A stretch of 55,684 nucleotides of DNA from Solirubrobacteraceae bacterium (GCA_030447785.1 JAUJOF010000016.1:1-55684); one strand, 5' to 3'; positions 19,031 to 29,436 are shown, counted from the stretch's first letter. The notes: a model not told the origin generated them from the sequence alone. Numbers and translations: made by a program.

Positions 19031-20091
19031 CCCACAACGGATCAAGACAAGAAGATGGATCGCTCGAGGCGACCGCGCTGGCGATGGTGGCCCCGGGCAA
19101 GGGCATCCTCGCGGCGGACGAGAGCGTGGGCACCATGGACAAGCGCTTGACGCCGGTGCTCGATACCGAGCCCACCGAAGAGCATCGGCGGGCATTTCGC
19201 GAGTTGATGTTCACCGCGCAAGGCGCCGAGCAGCACATCAGCGGGGCGATCCTCTTTGACGAGACGTTGCGCCAGAGCGCAAGCGACGGCACGCCGCTGG
19301 CCCAGGTGCTCTCCGGCCGGGGCATCATTCCCGGCATCAAGGTCGATACCGGCGCCAAGCCGTTGGCGGGCGCGCCGGGGGAGAAGGTCACCGAGGGCCT
19401 TGACGGGTTGCGGGAGCGCTTGGAGGAGTATCGCGAGATGGGCGCGCGCTTTGCCAAGTGGCGGGGGGTGCTGGCCATCGGCGATGGGCTGCCAAGCGAT
19501 CTGTGCATCGCGGTCAACGCCCATGCCCTGGCTCGCTACGCGGCGTTGTGTCAGGAGGCGGGGATCGTGCCGATCGTCGAGCCCGAGACGCTGATGGATG
19601 GCGAGCACACCGTCGACGTCTCCGAGCAGGTCACCCAGCGGGTGTTGCGCGCGGTGTTCGACGAGCTGGCTCGCCAGCGTGTGGCCCTCGAGGGCATGGT
19701 CCTCAAGCCCAACATGGTGCTGGCCGGCTATGAGAGCCCCCAGCAGCCCGACCACGAGGAGGTCGCCGAGCGCACGCTGCGTTGTCTGCGTCGCAGCGTG
19801 CCCGCCGCCGTGGCGGGCATCGCCTTCCTCTCGGGCGGTCAAAGCGACGAGGCCGCCACCGCCAACCTGGATGCCATCAACCGCCTGGCCGCCGACGAGG
19901 GGGTGCCGTGGCAGCTGAGCTTTTCCTACGGACGCGCGCTGCAAGCCACCCCGCTGTCGCTATGGGCCGGACAGACCGCCCAGATCCAAGCCGCCCAGGA
20001 CGCCTATCTCGAGCTGGCCCGGCGCAACGCCACCGCACGCGACGGAAGCTACGACCCCCAACAGGACCGCGAGTTCGCGAGCGCCGCGTGA
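19027..20091 (+). CDS. fda: Class I fructose-bisphosphate aldolase
   Basis: A 354-residue protein from ATG 19027, overlapping the glpX stop (ATGA). Family motifs include APGKGILAADESVGTMDKRL, GIIPGIKVDTGAKPLAGAPG, ARFAKWRGVLAIG, VPIVEPETLMDGEHT, ALEGMVLKPNMVLAGYE (Schiff-base Lys in the LKPNM box) and GIAFLSGGQSDEAATANLDA. It condenses DHAP with glyceraldehyde-3-phosphate or erythrose-4-phosphate in the Calvin cycle. It is the metal-independent class, so it does not share ancestry with the usual cbbA class II enzyme. It is followed by comB after 78 bp. Confidence 0.94.
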   Translation: MTHNGSRQEDGSLEATALAMVAPGKGILAADESVGTMDKRLTPVLDTEPTEEHRRAFRELMFTAQGAEQHISGAILFDETLRQSASDGTPLAQVLSGRGIIPGIKVDTGAKPLAGAPGEKVTEGLDGLRERLEEYREMGARFAKWRGVLAIGDGLPSDLCIAVNAHALARYAALCQEAGIVPIVEPETLMDGEHTVDVSEQVTQRVLRAVFDELARQRVALEGMVLKPNMVLAGYESPQQPDHEEVAERTLRCLRRSVPAAVAGIAFLSGGQSDEAATANLDAINRLAADEGVPWQLSFSYGRALQATPLSLWAGQTAQIQAAQDAYLELARRNATARDGSYDPQQDREFASAA

Positions 20092-20169
20092 CCGTGTCCG
20101 ACGTCCATCGACCGGTGTCCTCGCGCCTGTGATGTCGCGAGGTCAGAGAACCCAACGGGTGCCCTCCGG

Positions 20170-20904
20170 ATGATCGACGTCGCCTTCACCCGCGCCGAGG
20201 TACGCCCAGCCGCCGTTGCGGTGGTCATCGACGTCCTGCGGGCCACGTCGTCGATCGTCAAGGCGCTGGAATCCGGGTATACGTGCGTGCTGTGCGCGGA
20301 TTCGATCGAGCGGGCGCGGGAGCTGCGGGAGCCGGGTCGTGTGCTCGCGGGCGAGCAGGACCTCGTCCCTCTCGAGGACTTCGACCTGGGCAACTCCCCC
20401 GAGGGCTTCGAGCGTCCGCTCGGCGAGGAGTTGATCCTCGCCACCACGAACGGAGCCCCCACGCTGGTGGCGGCCGCCGACGTGGCCGAGCGCGTCCTCG
20501 TGGGCGCCCTGCTCAACCTCGACGCGGTGACGGAGGCGCTGGCCGGCGAGGAGGACGTGCAGCTCGTCTGCGCGGGGACGAAGGGTCGGCTGGGCCTCGA
20601 GGACGTCTACGCAGCCGGGCGGATCTCCGTCGCGCTGCCCGGCGCCCGGACCGACGCCGCCCGTGCCGCCGAGTGCGTGGCCGCCCGCTACCCCACGCCC
20701 TATGGGGCGCTGAGCGACAGCGAGGATGCCCGGGCGCTCGCCGGGGTCGGCCTGGAGGACGACGTCCGGGCGTGCGCGCGGGAATCTCTGAGCGAAGCTG
20801 TTCCGGAGGCGGTGACCGACGCGGAGGGCGTGGCGCTGGTGACCTGCCAGAACCAAAGACAGAACTCTATGAAAACTCAACCAAATCTCGCTTGCAATCT
20901 GTAA
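20170..20904 (+). CDS. comB: 2-phosphosulfolactate phosphatase family protein
   Basis: A 244-residue protein from ATG 20170. It has the ComB family pattern: AVVIDVLRATSSIVKALESG, then LGNSPEGFERPLGEELILAT, TNGAPTLVAAADVAERVLVG, and GLEDVYAAGRISVAL with a late YPTPYGALSDSEDARAL. ComB is a Mg-dependent acid phosphatase from the coenzyme M pathway, but in actinobacteria near RuBisCO genes it may act on another sugar phosphate or sulfolactate. The last 15-20 codons are A/T-rich and look non-conserved. They probably also contain the rbcL promoter. Confidence 0.85.
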   Translation: MIDVAFTRAEVRPAAVAVVIDVLRATSSIVKALESGYTCVLCADSIERARELREPGRVLAGEQDLVPLEDFDLGNSPEGFERPLGEELILATTNGAPTLVAAADVAERVLVGALLNLDAVTEALAGEEDVQLVCAGTKGRLGLEDVYAAGRISVALPGARTDAARAAECVAARYPTPYGALSDSEDARALAGVGLEDDVRACARESLSEAVPEAVTDAEGVALVTCQNQRQNSMKTQPNLACNL

Positions 20905-22383
<1,479 letters not shown>

Positions 22384-22393
22384 AGGAGCTGTC

Positions 22394-22864
22394 ATGCGTA
22401 TCACTCAGGGAACATTCTCGTTTCTGCCTGACCTGACCGACGAGCAGCTCGAGGCGCAGATGCGCTACGCGCTGCAACACGGGTGGGCGATCATGATCGA
22501 GCACACCGACGATCCGCACCCGCGCAACGCGCTCTGGGACATGTGGGACCAGCCCGCGTTCGACACCGAGGTGGACGACGTGGGCGAGGTGATGGAGAAC
22601 CTTCGTCTGGCGCGCGAGGCACTGCCCGAGCGCTACATCAAGGTCCAGTGCTACGACGCGTCGCTCGGCCAGCAGTCGGCCAGGCTGTCGATCATCGTGC
22701 AACGTCCCAGTGACGAGCCGGGCTTCCGGATCGAGCGCCGGGAGACCCACGACCGCACGATCGACTACCAGCTGCATTCCTACGCGACAGTGGACCCACC
22801 CGGCCGGCGCTACGGCCAGGGTGAGAGCCACAACGGTGCCGCCTCGGACGGAAGCGCCCGGTGA
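22394..22864 (+). CDS. rbcS: RuBisCO small subunit
   Basis: A 156-residue protein 10 bp after rbcL, from ATG 22394. It starts with [20 protein letters not shown] and has the [20 protein letters not shown] segment and [13 protein letters not shown], typical of red-type small subunits. The C-terminal extension with [17 protein letters not shown] fits forms IC/ID/IE. It caps the L8S8 holoenzyme and is needed for activity. It overlaps cbbX by 4 bp. Confidence 0.96.
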   Translation: MRITQGTFSFLPDLTDEQLEAQMRYALQHGWAIMIEHTDDPHPRNALWDMWDQPAFDTEVDDVGEVMENLRLAREALPERYIKVQCYDASLGQQSARLSIIVQRPSDEPGFRIERRETHDRTIDYQLHSYATVDPPGRRYGQGESHNGAASDGSAR

Positions 22865-23910
22865 GCACCGGCAAGAACCGCCTGACCGGCAAGTCGCGAC
22901 TGGACACCCACGGGAGGCCGCTCGACCCCGAGGACGAGACCGACGACGACGACGTGGGCGAGCCGCCTCCCCCGGCAAGTCGCGAGGAGGTCCTCGAGGT
23001 CCTGGGTCAGCTCGACCAGGACCTCGTGGGGCTCCAGACGGTGAAGACCCGCATTCGCGAGCTCGCGGCGCTGCTGCAGATCGATCAGCTGCGCCGCGAG
23101 GCGGGCCTGTGCGCCGAGCGCCCGACGCTGCACATGAGCTTCACCGGCAGCCCGGGCACGGGGAAGACCACGGTGGCGCTGCGCATGGGGCAGATCCTGC
23201 ACCGGCTCGGCTACCTCCAGAAGGGCCACCTCGTGGCGGTCACGCGCGAGGACCTGGTCGGCGAGTACGTCGGGCACACCGCGCCCAAGACCCACGAGGC
23301 CATCAAGCAGGCCTACGGCGGGGTGCTGTTCATCGACGAGGCCTACTACCTCCACCGCCCGGAGAACGAGCGCGACTACGGGACGGAGGCCATCGAGATC
23401 CTCCTGCAGGCGATGGAGAACGATCGCGACAAGCTCGTGGTCGTTCTCGCGGGCTATCGCGATCGCATGCAGCCGTTCTTCGATGCCAACCCCGGGATGG
23501 GCTCCCGGATCGCCCAGCACGTGCACTTCTCCGACTTCTCGGTCGAGGAGCTTCAGGAGATCGCGCGCAGGATGCTCAAGCAGCAGGACTATCGCTTCAG
23601 CGAGGAGGCCGAGACCGCGTTCGCGGAGTACGTGGAGCGGCGCGCGCAGCGACCGCGCTTCTCGTACGGCCGGTCGATCCGCAATGCGCTGGACCGGGCG
23701 CGCATGCGCCAGGCCAACCGCCTCTTCGAGCGCGGGGAGGACGGCCTCTCCCGCGACGAGCTCGAGACCCTCGCCGAGGAGGACATCCGGGGCAGCTCGC
23801 TGTTCGACGACCCGGACGAGAGCGATGACGAGGCGACGGATTCCGCGGGAGAGGAATCCGAGGCCGCGGAACACTCCGACGGACGGCCGTCCCAGACCAC
23901 GCAAAGCTAG
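22861..23910 (+). CDS. cbbX: Red-type RuBisCO activase CbbX
   Basis: A 349-residue AAA+ protein with GTG start 22861. The core reads [20 protein letters not shown] (Walker A), [20 protein letters not shown] (pore loop), [20 protein letters not shown] (Walker B) and [11 protein letters not shown] (sensor 1). The sensor 2 region [20 protein letters not shown] follows. It threads the RbcL C-terminus to remove inhibitory sugar phosphates from the active site. The N- and C-terminal extensions of about 45 and 40 residues are acidic and low complexity. It is translationally coupled to rbcS. Confidence 0.96.
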   Translation: MSTGKNRLTGKSRLDTHGRPLDPEDETDDDDVGEPPPPASREEVLEVLGQLDQDLVGLQTVKTRIRELAALLQIDQLRREAGLCAERPTLHMSFTGSPGTGKTTVALRMGQILHRLGYLQKGHLVAVTREDLVGEYVGHTAPKTHEAIKQAYGGVLFIDEAYYLHRPENERDYGTEAIEILLQAMENDRDKLVVVLAGYRDRMQPFFDANPGMGSRIAQHVHFSDFSVEELQEIARRMLKQQDYRFSEEAETAFAEYVERRAQRPRFSYGRSIRNALDRARMRQANRLFERGEDGLSRDELETLAEEDIRGSSLFDDPDESDDEATDSAGEESEAAEHSDGRPSQTTQS

Positions 23911-23920
23911 GAGACCACAT

Positions 23921-24904
23921 ATGCCCCGACCAGTCATCCTGGGCGTCGTCGGCGACTCGGCGGCCGGCAAGACCACCATCACCCGAGGCCTCGTCCGCCT
24001 CCTGGGCGACGAGAACGTGACCCACGTGGCGGCCGACGACTACCACCGCTACGACCGCCAGCAGCGTTCCGAGCGCGGGATCACCCCGCTGAACCCCGAC
24101 TGCAACTACATGGACATCCTCGCCCAGCACCTGCTGCTCATGCGCGGGGGGGAGTCGATCCTCAAGCCCGTCTACATCCACAAGGACGGCACGTTCGGGC
24201 CACCCGTATACGTCGCTCCGCAGGAGTTCACCGTGGTCGAGGGCCTGCTCGGCTACCACACCGAGCCGATGCGCCAGGCCTACGACGTCCGGGTCTTCCT
24301 GGCCCCACCCGAAGAGCTGCGGCGCAGGTGGAAGGTCAACCGCGACGTCTCGCGACGGGGCTACACCACCGACGACGTCCTCGAGGAGCTCGACCGCCGC
24401 GAGCCCGACTCCGAGCAGTTCATCCGCCCCCAGCAGCGCCACGCCGACCTCGTCGTGGCCTTCCAGCCCGGCGAGGACGAAGACCAGGCACACCTCGACG
24501 CCAAGATCTCGCTGCGCGGCGGCCTCGACCATCCGGACCTGACCCCGTTCACCGAGGACGGCGACGGCAGCGGGATCACGCTGACCGAGGGGGAGGGCGA
24601 GCAGACCCTGTACGTCCCCGGCGACATCCCCGCCGAGCGTGGCGCGGCGATCGAGGAGGCGGTGTGGGACCGCATGCACTTCGCCAACCACCTGCGGACC
24701 GAGCGCCTCGGCGAGTTCACGGTGGGGACGGACCTCCAGCGGTCGGAGTCGCTGGCGATCGTGCAGGTGCTGATCCTCTATCACATGGTCACCGCCCGGG
24801 CGGCCGTCTCGCTGGGCGGCGAGGGCAGCCGCACCGACACGGGGTCCAATGGAGAGAGCGGGTCGAATGGAGAGAGCGGGGAGAGCGAGGAGGAGGCGGC
24901 GTGA
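23921..24904 (+). CDS. prk: Phosphoribulokinase
   Basis: A 327-residue protein from ATG 23921. It shows the kinase P-loop ILGVVGDSAAGKTTITRGL, then VAADDYHRYDRQQRSERGIT, HLLLMRGGESILKPVYIHK, TVVEGLLGYHTEPM (Walker B-like) and an ALCR-like segment LAPPEELRRRWKVNRDVSRR. It phosphorylates ribulose-5-phosphate to RuBP, the step that commits carbon to RuBisCO. The C-terminus has a Ser/Asn/Gly/Glu-rich tail with the unit NGESG repeated. It lies 10 bp after cbbX. Confidence 0.95.
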   Translation: MPRPVILGVVGDSAAGKTTITRGLVRLLGDENVTHVAADDYHRYDRQQRSERGITPLNPDCNYMDILAQHLLLMRGGESILKPVYIHKDGTFGPPVYVAPQEFTVVEGLLGYHTEPMRQAYDVRVFLAPPEELRRRWKVNRDVSRRGYTTDDVLEELDRREPDSEQFIRPQQRHADLVVAFQPGEDEDQAHLDAKISLRGGLDHPDLTPFTEDGDGSGITLTEGEGEQTLYVPGDIPAERGAAIEEAVWDRMHFANHLRTERLGEFTVGTDLQRSESLAIVQVLILYHMVTARAAVSLGGEGSRTDTGSNGESGSNGESGESEEEAA

Positions 24905-24974
24905 GCGCACACGCCGCGGCGGCCCACCGGACCGGCGTGCTCCCGGCCGGCGCAGCGGACTCGCCGGCGATCCC

Positions 24975-25670
24975 ATGAGCGCAGCCGCTTCTTCCTCGAC
25001 GATCGACGAGCTGCTGGGCACCCGCCAGGTCGTCCCCTCGATCCTGGCTGCCGACTATGCGCGTCTGGGCGAGCAGCTGGGCGAGGTGCTCGCGGCCGGC
25101 GCACGGGTGATGCACGTGGACGTGATGGACGGTCACTTCGTCCCGCCCATCACCATCGGCGCGACGATCGTCGATGCGATCCGCGAGCAGGTCCACGACG
25201 CCGGCGGCATCCTCGATGTGCATCTCATGGTCGAGCAGCCGGAGAACCACATCGACGCGTTCGCGGAGGCCGGCGCCGACATCGTGAGCATCCACCCGGA
25301 GGCGACGCCGCACGCTCACCGCGTCCTTCAGAGCATCCGCGAGGCCGGCTGTCGCGCCGGGCTCGTCCTCAACCCCTCCACCCCGGTCGATGTCGTCAGC
25401 GAGGTCGTCGAGTCGCTGGACCTCGTGTTGTGCATGAGCGTCAATCCCGGCTATGGCGGCCAGTCGTTCATCCCCGCCTCGGTGGACAAGCTGGCCCGGC
25501 TGCGCCAGCGCCTGCCCGCCGAGCTGCCCCTCGAGGTCGACGGCGGGATCAACGAGCGCACGATTCCCGAGAGCGTCAGCGTCGGCGCGACCCTGCTGGT
25601 GGCGGGGTCGGCCATCTTCGGGGCGGACGATCCGGCTGAGGCGTTCCGGCGCCTTCAGGCCGCCATATAG
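24975..25670 (+). CDS. rpe: Ribulose-phosphate 3-epimerase
   Basis: A 231-residue TIM-barrel protein from ATG 24975. Metal and catalytic residues appear in VPSILAADYARLGEQLGEVL, MHVDVMDGHFVPPITIG (H and D), ILDVHLMVEQPENHI, CMSVNPGYGGQSFIP and LEVDGGINERTIPESVSVGA. It interconverts xylulose-5-phosphate and ribulose-5-phosphate. It ends the Calvin cluster; 84 bp later the convergent small-membrane-protein operon ends. Confidence 0.96.
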   Translation: MSAAASSSTIDELLGTRQVVPSILAADYARLGEQLGEVLAAGARVMHVDVMDGHFVPPITIGATIVDAIREQVHDAGGILDVHLMVEQPENHIDAFAEAGADIVSIHPEATPHAHRVLQSIREAGCRAGLVLNPSTPVDVVSEVVESLDLVLCMSVNPGYGGQSFIPASVDKLARLRQRLPAELPLEVDGGINERTIPESVSVGATLLVAGSAIFGADDPAEAFRRLQAAI

Positions 25671-25754
25671 AAGAGCCAGGAGAGCGCGGCCGCCGCCGAC
25701 GCGGCGCCGAACGGGCTCGGCTCGACAGGCTCGGCTCGTAGAAGCTAGTAGGCG

Positions 25755-26249
25755 CTACCGGTTCCAGAACCCGCGGCGCTCGGGCTCTCGCGGACCCTCG
25801 TCGCTGCCGGCTGGGGTGGTCGGCGGGGAGGCGCTGAGCGTCCTGTCCCACTCATCCTGCCCCGGCCCCGGCCCCGTTGCAGGATCTGCTTCGGTGCCGG
25901 CGGGAGCATTTGCCGGGGAGGCGGTCCTCTCCCACTCATCCCACCCGCCCCCGTTCGGCGCGTGGCGCGACGTGGGCTCAGAGGTCGCGCCGACGGGCGC
26001 CATGCTCTGCTCGAGGCGCTCGACGCAATCCTCCATGAGCTTGCGACCGGCTTCGAGGTCCCTGTTGAGGTCGTCGATGATGGCGCCGGCAGGCTGGGCC
26101 GTCTCGCTCGTCGCGTCGACGGCACCGAGAATGGTTACCAGCCGGTTCACTACATGCTTGAGGATGAGGGTGATCCAGATCAGGTAGCCGGCGATCACGG
26201 CGACCGCGGCCACGACTCCGATCAGGAAGACGGCTTGGGCAGCGTTCAT
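25755..26249 (-). CDS. Small single-pass membrane protein 5 of a five-gene operon
   Basis: A 164-residue protein from ATG 26249. After an N-terminal membrane helix (AVFLIGVVAAVAVIAGYLIW) comes a helical coil (LILKHVVNRLVTILGAVDAT, AIIDDLNRDLEAGRKLMEDC). The tail is Pro/Asp/Glu-rich and disordered and contains SPPTTPAGSDEG. It is the last and longest of five tandem genes encoding single-helix proteins with similar coils. No family is recognised. It probably forms part of a membrane scaffold with the other four. Confidence 0.6.
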   Translation of the reverse strand: MNAAQAVFLIGVVAAVAVIAGYLIWITLILKHVVNRLVTILGAVDATSETAQPAGAIIDDLNRDLEAGRKLMEDCVERLEQSMAPVGATSEPTSRHAPNGGGWDEWERTASPANAPAGTEADPATGPGPGQDEWDRTLSASPPTTPAGSDEGPREPERRGFWNR

Positions 26250-26259
26250 GGCGGTTCTC

Positions 26260-26508
26260 CTAGCGGATCCGGTCGAGCGCCCTGACGTACCGCTCGAGAT
26301 CGGCGTTGATTTGTCTGACCAGCTCGCGCGTGGTGGCGAGATCGGACAGCGCCTCGAGGTGCGGGGCGAACTGGGCACCGTACTGCGTGATGTCGTCGGC
26401 GTAGGTCTTGATCTCCAGCGCCGGCGAGATCACGCGCCTGAGGATGATGACCACCACCGGGATCACCACGAACAGGAAGATCAGGTTGCCGATCCACAGC
26501 AGCGTCAT
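26260..26508 (-). CDS. Small single-pass membrane protein 4 of a five-gene operon
   Basis: An 82-residue protein from ATG 26508. The N-terminal helix is LLWIGNLIFLFVVIPVVVII, followed by a coil containing LEIKTYADDITQYGAQFA and TTRELVRQINADLERYVRAL. It overlaps the upstream gene by 4 bp and lies 10 bp before the next. No enzymatic residues are visible. The shared topology with its neighbours suggests hetero-oligomerisation through the coils. Confidence 0.6.
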   Translation of the reverse strand: MTLLWIGNLIFLFVVIPVVVIILRRVISPALEIKTYADDITQYGAQFAPHLEALSDLATTRELVRQINADLERYVRALDRIR

Positions 26509-26780
26509 GCTCTCACCGCCCCGCGGCCCTTGCGCTCGGCCTTGTCGACGACGCCCGGAAGCGTCCTCGCGATCTCCTCCATGGCAAAGTTGATCTGGCC
26601 CACGTTGGAGCGGACGGCGCGGCACTGCCGCTCGACGGCGCGCGCGCCCCAGCTGACCTCCGCGAGCGTGCTGGAGATCGAGCGCAGCTGCTTGGCCACG
26701 ATGAGCAGGAAGATCGCGAGCTCGACCACGACCGCCACGATCTCGACGACGGTCAGGAACGTCAGCAGGCCTACGCTCAT
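26505..26780 (-). CDS. Small single-pass membrane protein 3 of a five-gene operon
   Basis: A 91-residue protein from ATG 26780, with a helix of about 26 hydrophobic residues (FLTVVEIVAVVVELAIFLLI) and a coil beginning AKQLRSISSTLAEVSWGARA. Its end is basic (KAERKGRGAVRA). It overlaps both neighbours by 4 bp (ATGA), so the set is made in fixed proportion. The function is not recognised. Confidence 0.6.
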   Translation of the reverse strand: MSVGLLTFLTVVEIVAVVVELAIFLLIVAKQLRSISSTLAEVSWGARAVERQCRAVRSNVGQINFAMEEIARTLPGVVDKAERKGRGAVRA

Positions 26781-27055
26781 CGCTCCTCCGACAGAAGCTT
26801 GTCGTGACGGATCAGCTCTTCGCGCAGCGCCCGCAGGACCGAGCCGGTCCCGGCCAGCTGGTACAGGCCGGTCGTGTTCTGCGCGAGCCGCTTGGTGACG
26901 GTCCACAGCGAGTCCACGCCCACGTCGATGTCTCGCACGAGGCGGACGAGGAGCGTGAGCAGGGCGATGACCACGATGAACACCACCAGCCCGATCCCCA
27001 GCGCGATGCCCCAGAGCACCTTCTCATTCGAATCTATGACGGACAGGTACATCAT
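26777..27055 (-). CDS. Small single-pass membrane protein 2 of a five-gene operon
   Basis: A 92-residue protein from ATG 27055, with a helix (LWGIALGIGLVVFIVVIALL) and a following coil (VRDIDVGVDSLWTVTKRLAQ, VLRALREELIRHDKLLSEER). It overlaps the next gene by 4 bp. Coil spacing resembles that of the larger heptad-repeat proteins at 39.6-42.6 kb. No family is assigned. Confidence 0.6.
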   Translation of the reverse strand: MMYLSVIDSNEKVLWGIALGIGLVVFIVVIALLTLLVRLVRDIDVGVDSLWTVTKRLAQNTTGLYQLAGTGSVLRALREELIRHDKLLSEER

Positions 27056-27056
27056 C

Positions 27057-27344
27057 TCAGCCTCCCAGCAGCCTTCGGGCGGACTCCGCCGCCCTCCAAA
27101 TGGCCGTCGTCGAAGAATTGATCTTCTGGATCTCCCAGACCGGGACCGTGGCGGCGCGCGCTACATCCATCCGCTCGATCCCGGTCCGCGCCTGGCTTCC
27201 GATGCGCGACGCGAGCGTGAGGATCATCGCCACGAGAACGACCACCACGGCGACGATCGCGAAGCCGATCCCCAGTCCTACGTACCATCCCACGTAATCC
27301 GCGCCGCGAGTCACGTCAGCCTGTTGCGCGAGCAACATCTTCAT
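27057..27344 (-). CDS. Small single-pass membrane protein 1 of a five-gene operon
   Basis: A 95-residue protein from ATG 27344 and the first gene of the operon. A short N-terminal stretch precedes a long helix (YVGLGIGFAIVAVVVVLVAM), then a coil (TLASRIGSQARTGIERMDVA) and a basic end. It is divergent from the winged-helix/Cys gene at 27546. The 201-bp gap (27345-27545) presumably holds both promoters, and I see no clear operator in it. Confidence 0.6.
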   Translation of the reverse strand: MKMLLAQQADVTRGADYVGWYVGLGIGFAIVAVVVVLVAMILTLASRIGSQARTGIERMDVARAATVPVWEIQKINSSTTAIWRAAESARRLLGG

Positions 27345-27545
27345 CTCTCTCCTCTCTTCCGGGCTGGAAACCTACCACGGCGGGCGACGGCTGTCTGCGA
27401 AAGGCACATAGGTGGCGCTCAAAGCGCTGTCTGAGCCCCGTGCCGCGAAGCCATCCGGCGGGTGGATGTCCGCGGCGGGGTCGGATGAGTCGTCGCGGTG
27501 GGTATGATCGAACGTAGGTCGTGAGCAACGGAAGGCGGTTGAGCA

Positions 27546-27911
27546 GTGAGCGAGCTTGAGGTTTTGAAGGTCCGTGAGGAGTTGCTGCAGGTGATGTTCT
27601 GGATGCGCGGCGAGGGGCTCGCGCAGACACCGACGGTGCGGGACCTGTCGACCTTCCTGGTCGTGCCCGCCGACACGCTCGCAGCCTACGTCGAGCGATT
27701 CGTCACCGAAGGCTATCTGGTCTCCACCGACGGGGGCTACGGGCTCACGGCCGCCGGCGAGCAGGCCGGCAAGCGCGGCTTCGCCGACGAGTTCGCCGAC
27801 CTCACCAAGCCCGCGCACGGCGAGTGCGACGCGGACTGCTGGTGCCACGAGTCGGCCGACGCGGCCGCCAGTTGCCACGAGAATCGGACGGCGGCCCCCG
27901 CGCATTCCTGA
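27546..27911 (+). CDS. Winged-helix protein with C-terminal C-x3-C-x-C-H metal motif, paralog of 15438-15809
   Basis: A 121-residue protein with GTG start 27546. It aligns end to end with the 15438-15809 protein: LLQVMFWMRGEGLAQTPTVR, LSTFLVVPADTLAAYVERFV, YGLTAAGEQAGKRGFADEFA and HGECDADCWCHESADAAASC. The Cys pattern C-x3-C-x-C-H-x8-C is exact in both. It is followed by two small membrane proteins and a Cys-type CooC ATPase, and is divergent from the five-gene membrane operon. It is likely a metal- or redox-responsive regulator, or a partner, of the CooC-type ATPase. Confidence 0.7.
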   Translation: MSELEVLKVREELLQVMFWMRGEGLAQTPTVRDLSTFLVVPADTLAAYVERFVTEGYLVSTDGGYGLTAAGEQAGKRGFADEFADLTKPAHGECDADCWCHESADAAASCHENRTAAPAHS

Positions 27912-27915
27912 GCAC

Positions 27916-28254
27916 GTGAGCGCCGAGTCCAAGCGCAGCCCCTCCTGGGTTCGCATCGGCACGGCCTACGGCGGCGTCGTCGCCGGGATGATCGCCGGAC
28001 TCGTCTACCACGCCGGCGCGCAGCGCGGCGAGCGGAGCGGAGCAACCGTCGAGCCGGCCGAGGCCGGCCCGGGCTGGTACTTCGTGTGGGTCGACCAGCC
28101 CCACCGTCACCTCCAGCTCTCATCGCCCGCACCGCCGTCGGGTGCCTCCGCGGAGCAGTTGGACAAGAGCGTCCTCGTGGCCCTCGCCGAAGCGGGCGAG
28201 AGGATCGAGGCCAGGCTCGCCGAAGAGGACTCCGGCGGTCCGGACGGCCGGTAG
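27916..28254 (+). CDS. Small membrane protein of unknown function
   Basis: A 112-residue protein with GTG start 27916, five bases after the preceding stop. It has one membrane helix (IGTAYGGVVAGMIAGLVYHA), then a stretch containing AGPGWYFVWVDQPHRHLQLS with two His, and an acidic helical end (LVALAEAGERIEARLAEED). No family is recognised. The position between the winged-helix protein and the CooC-type ATPase suggests a membrane partner. Confidence 0.5.
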   Translation: MSAESKRSPSWVRIGTAYGGVVAGMIAGLVYHAGAQRGERSGATVEPAEAGPGWYFVWVDQPHRHLQLSSPAPPSGASAEQLDKSVLVALAEAGERIEARLAEEDSGGPDGR

Positions 28255-28283
28255 CGCCGGACGCACGGACTCCCTGTTGCTCC

Positions 28284-28598
28284 ATGCTGACCCTCGGGAT
28301 CACCATCATGGTCGCGTCCATCGTCATCGGGATCGTCGCCCTGGTCTCTGTCGCCCTGATGTCCTCGGGGGCGCGGTCTGCGGGCAGGCGCGCTCGCACG
28401 GCGATCACCCGCAAGCGGGGTCCGTTCGACCACGCCACAGCGCAGGAAGGAGCGTCCTACCACCGGCCGGAGCGTGCCGCGACCCCCTACGCGGCGGCGG
28501 GCGAGTACCCACCGCGCTGGGTGCTGGCGCTGGCGATCCTCTCCGGGGCAGGCCTCGTGCTCGGCCTGCTCATGGCGATGATCGCGTCGATCCCGTGA
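28284..28598 (+). CDS. Small two-helix membrane protein of unknown function
   Basis: A 104-residue protein from ATG 28284. It has an N-terminal helix (LGITIMVASIVIGIVALVSV), a basic cytoplasmic linker (RSAGRRARTAITRKRGPF, Tyr/His/Glu-rich after it), and a C-terminal helix (WVLALAILSGAGLVLGLLMA). It ends 16 bp before the CooC-type ATPase at 28615. The function is unknown; the basic linker could contact the ATPase. Confidence 0.5.
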   Translation: MLTLGITIMVASIVIGIVALVSVALMSSGARSAGRRARTAITRKRGPFDHATAQEGASYHRPERAATPYAAAGEYPPRWVLALAILSGAGLVLGLLMAMIASIP

Positions 28599-28614
28599 GG
28601 CCGGGGACGCGACC

Positions 28615-29388
28615 ATGAAGCTCGCCATCGCCGGCAAGGGAGGTGCCGGAAAGACCTCGATCAGCGGGACGCTGGCCCGCCTGATGGCCCGCCGCGGCCG
28701 GCGCGTGCTCGCGATCGACAACGACCTCAACCCCAACCTCTCGCTGACGCTCGGGATCCCGGCGGCGCGGATCACCGGCCTGCCGACCTTCCCGGCCGAG
28801 ATCGTTCGCCGCAACCAGGATGGCGTCTACGAGCTCGCGATGTCGCTGGAGGAGATCTGCGACACCTGCTCGGTGCCTGCGCCCGACGGGGTGTCGCTGC
28901 TCGTGGCGGCCGAGCCGAGGGAGGCCGCGACCGGGTGCATGGGGTCCATGCACATGGCCGTGCGCGGCGTGATCGCCGCTGCGCCGGGCGGCGACGACGA
29001 CGTTTGCATCGTCGACCTCGAGGCCTCGACCGAGCATCTGCTCGTGGCGACCGCCGAGCACGCCGACGCGATGTACGCGGTCGCCGAGCCCTATGGCACG
29101 TCGCTGGAGAGCGGCAGGCGCGTCGCCGTCCTCGCGCGCGACCTGGGGCTGCCCCGCGTGGGGCTGATCGCCAACAAGGTGCGCGGCGAGCGCGACGTCG
29201 CGACCGTCGCCGCCTACGCGGAGCGTCACGGGATCGAGCTCGTCGGCGCCGTCCCCCACGACGAGTGCTTCCACCACGCCGAGCGCGCCCTGCGCGCGCC
29301 GCTGGACCATGCCCCCGACGCCCCGGCGATGCGGGCGATCGACGATCTCGCCGCGCGCCTGGTGGCGGGGGGTCGGTTGCGGGTGTGA
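28615..29388 (+). CDS. CooC-type ATPase, cysteine form
   Basis: A 257-residue MinD/CooC-family ATPase from ATG 28615. It has AIAGKGGAGKTSISGTLARL (deviant Walker A), IDNDLNPNLSLTLGIP, then ATGCMGSMHMAVRGVIAAAP, IVDLEASTEHLLVATAEHAD and VGLIANKVRGERDVATVAAY. Cys108 (TGC at 28936-28938) sits at the position of TGA in the paralogs at 15802 and 42590. The second ligand of the usual C-x-C is Gly here. It is thus the natural cysteine reference for the selenocysteine assignment. It probably hydrolyses ATP as a dimer to pass a metal, likely nickel, to a target enzyme. Confidence 0.85.
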   Translation: MKLAIAGKGGAGKTSISGTLARLMARRGRRVLAIDNDLNPNLSLTLGIPAARITGLPTFPAEIVRRNQDGVYELAMSLEEICDTCSVPAPDGVSLLVAAEPREAATGCMGSMHMAVRGVIAAAPGGDDDVCIVDLEASTEHLLVATAEHADAMYAVAEPYGTSLESGRRVAVLARDLGLPRVGLIANKVRGERDVATVAAYAERHGIELVGAVPHDECFHHAERALRAPLDHAPDAPAMRAIDDLAARLVAGGRLRV

Positions 29389-29436
29389 GGACGGGGTACC
29401 TCCCAGGCCGCCCGATCTCGACCAGGGAGGATCACC

